A stretch of 5,612 bases of DNA, from positions 1 to 5,612 of the forward strand of contig JAICND010000118.1 in the NCBI GenBank assembly GCA_025929005.1. Direction: 5' to 3'. Positions within the stretch are counted from its first letter, which is position 1, and the number at the start of each line of letters is the position of its first letter. Below, in pieces: positions 5,597 to 5,612 of this stretch. The position numbers and the translations under genes were made by a program. The DNA is from Acidimicrobiia bacterium (GTDB lineage Bacteria; Actinomycetota; Acidimicrobiia; Spongiisociales; ZC4RG35). The notes beneath the pieces are model-generated. The model did no database searches. It worked only from the letters and a program-made list of their open reading frames with translations, and was not told the DNA's origin.

Positions 5597-5612
5597 GCCC
5601 TGTTCAACCCCT

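Noticed and set aside
1..5612. Search for a novel multi-gene system, tRNA, CRISPR array, insertion sequence or attachment site.
   Set aside because: All coding capacity is taken by well-known families, intergenic space is minimal, and no such structures were seen; the window is mostly ordinary.

Overview
The window is a G+C-rich, gene-dense chromosomal segment. All seven protein genes are recognisable; there are no RNA genes, mobile elements or CRISPR arrays. High G+C, GTG starts, very short or overlapping gene junctions and the style of the proteins suggest a bacterium of the actinobacterial type. No lineage marker is present, so this is an inference of moderate confidence. Overall the content is ordinary housekeeping transport plus one repair enzyme. 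The part worth attention is the 63-bp divergent intergenic region near 3356-3418 and the first 70 bp of the gene to its right.

Left part (1-2513, plus strand): the end of a peptide/nickel-type (Dpp/Opp family) ABC transporter operon. A DppD-like ATPase, cut by the left edge, overlaps a DppF-like ATPase by 8 bp. That gene overlaps a TauE/SafE (TSUP) membrane carrier by 4 bp (GTGA). The three are probably translated from one message. The permeases and substrate-binding protein of the system would lie to the left.

Middle part (2498-5193): a divergently arranged Zn/Mn-type ABC importer. The ATPase (ZnuC-like) is on the minus strand. The substrate-binding lipoprotein (ZnuA/TroA-like) and the permease (ZnuB-like, ABC-3 family) are on the plus strand. 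The ATPase and binding-protein genes share a 63-bp intergenic region holding a clear Fur/Zur-type operator, so one metal-sensing repressor could control both arms. The binding protein begins with a very odd signal peptide made of four tandem 15-bp repeats encoding KLLWP-like pentapeptides.

Right part (5195-5596, minus strand): a complete methionine-R-sulfoxide reductase gene (msrB), convergent with the permease and separated from it by a single base. Both convergent junctions (2498-2513 and 5191-5197) are extremely tight and show no recognisable terminator.
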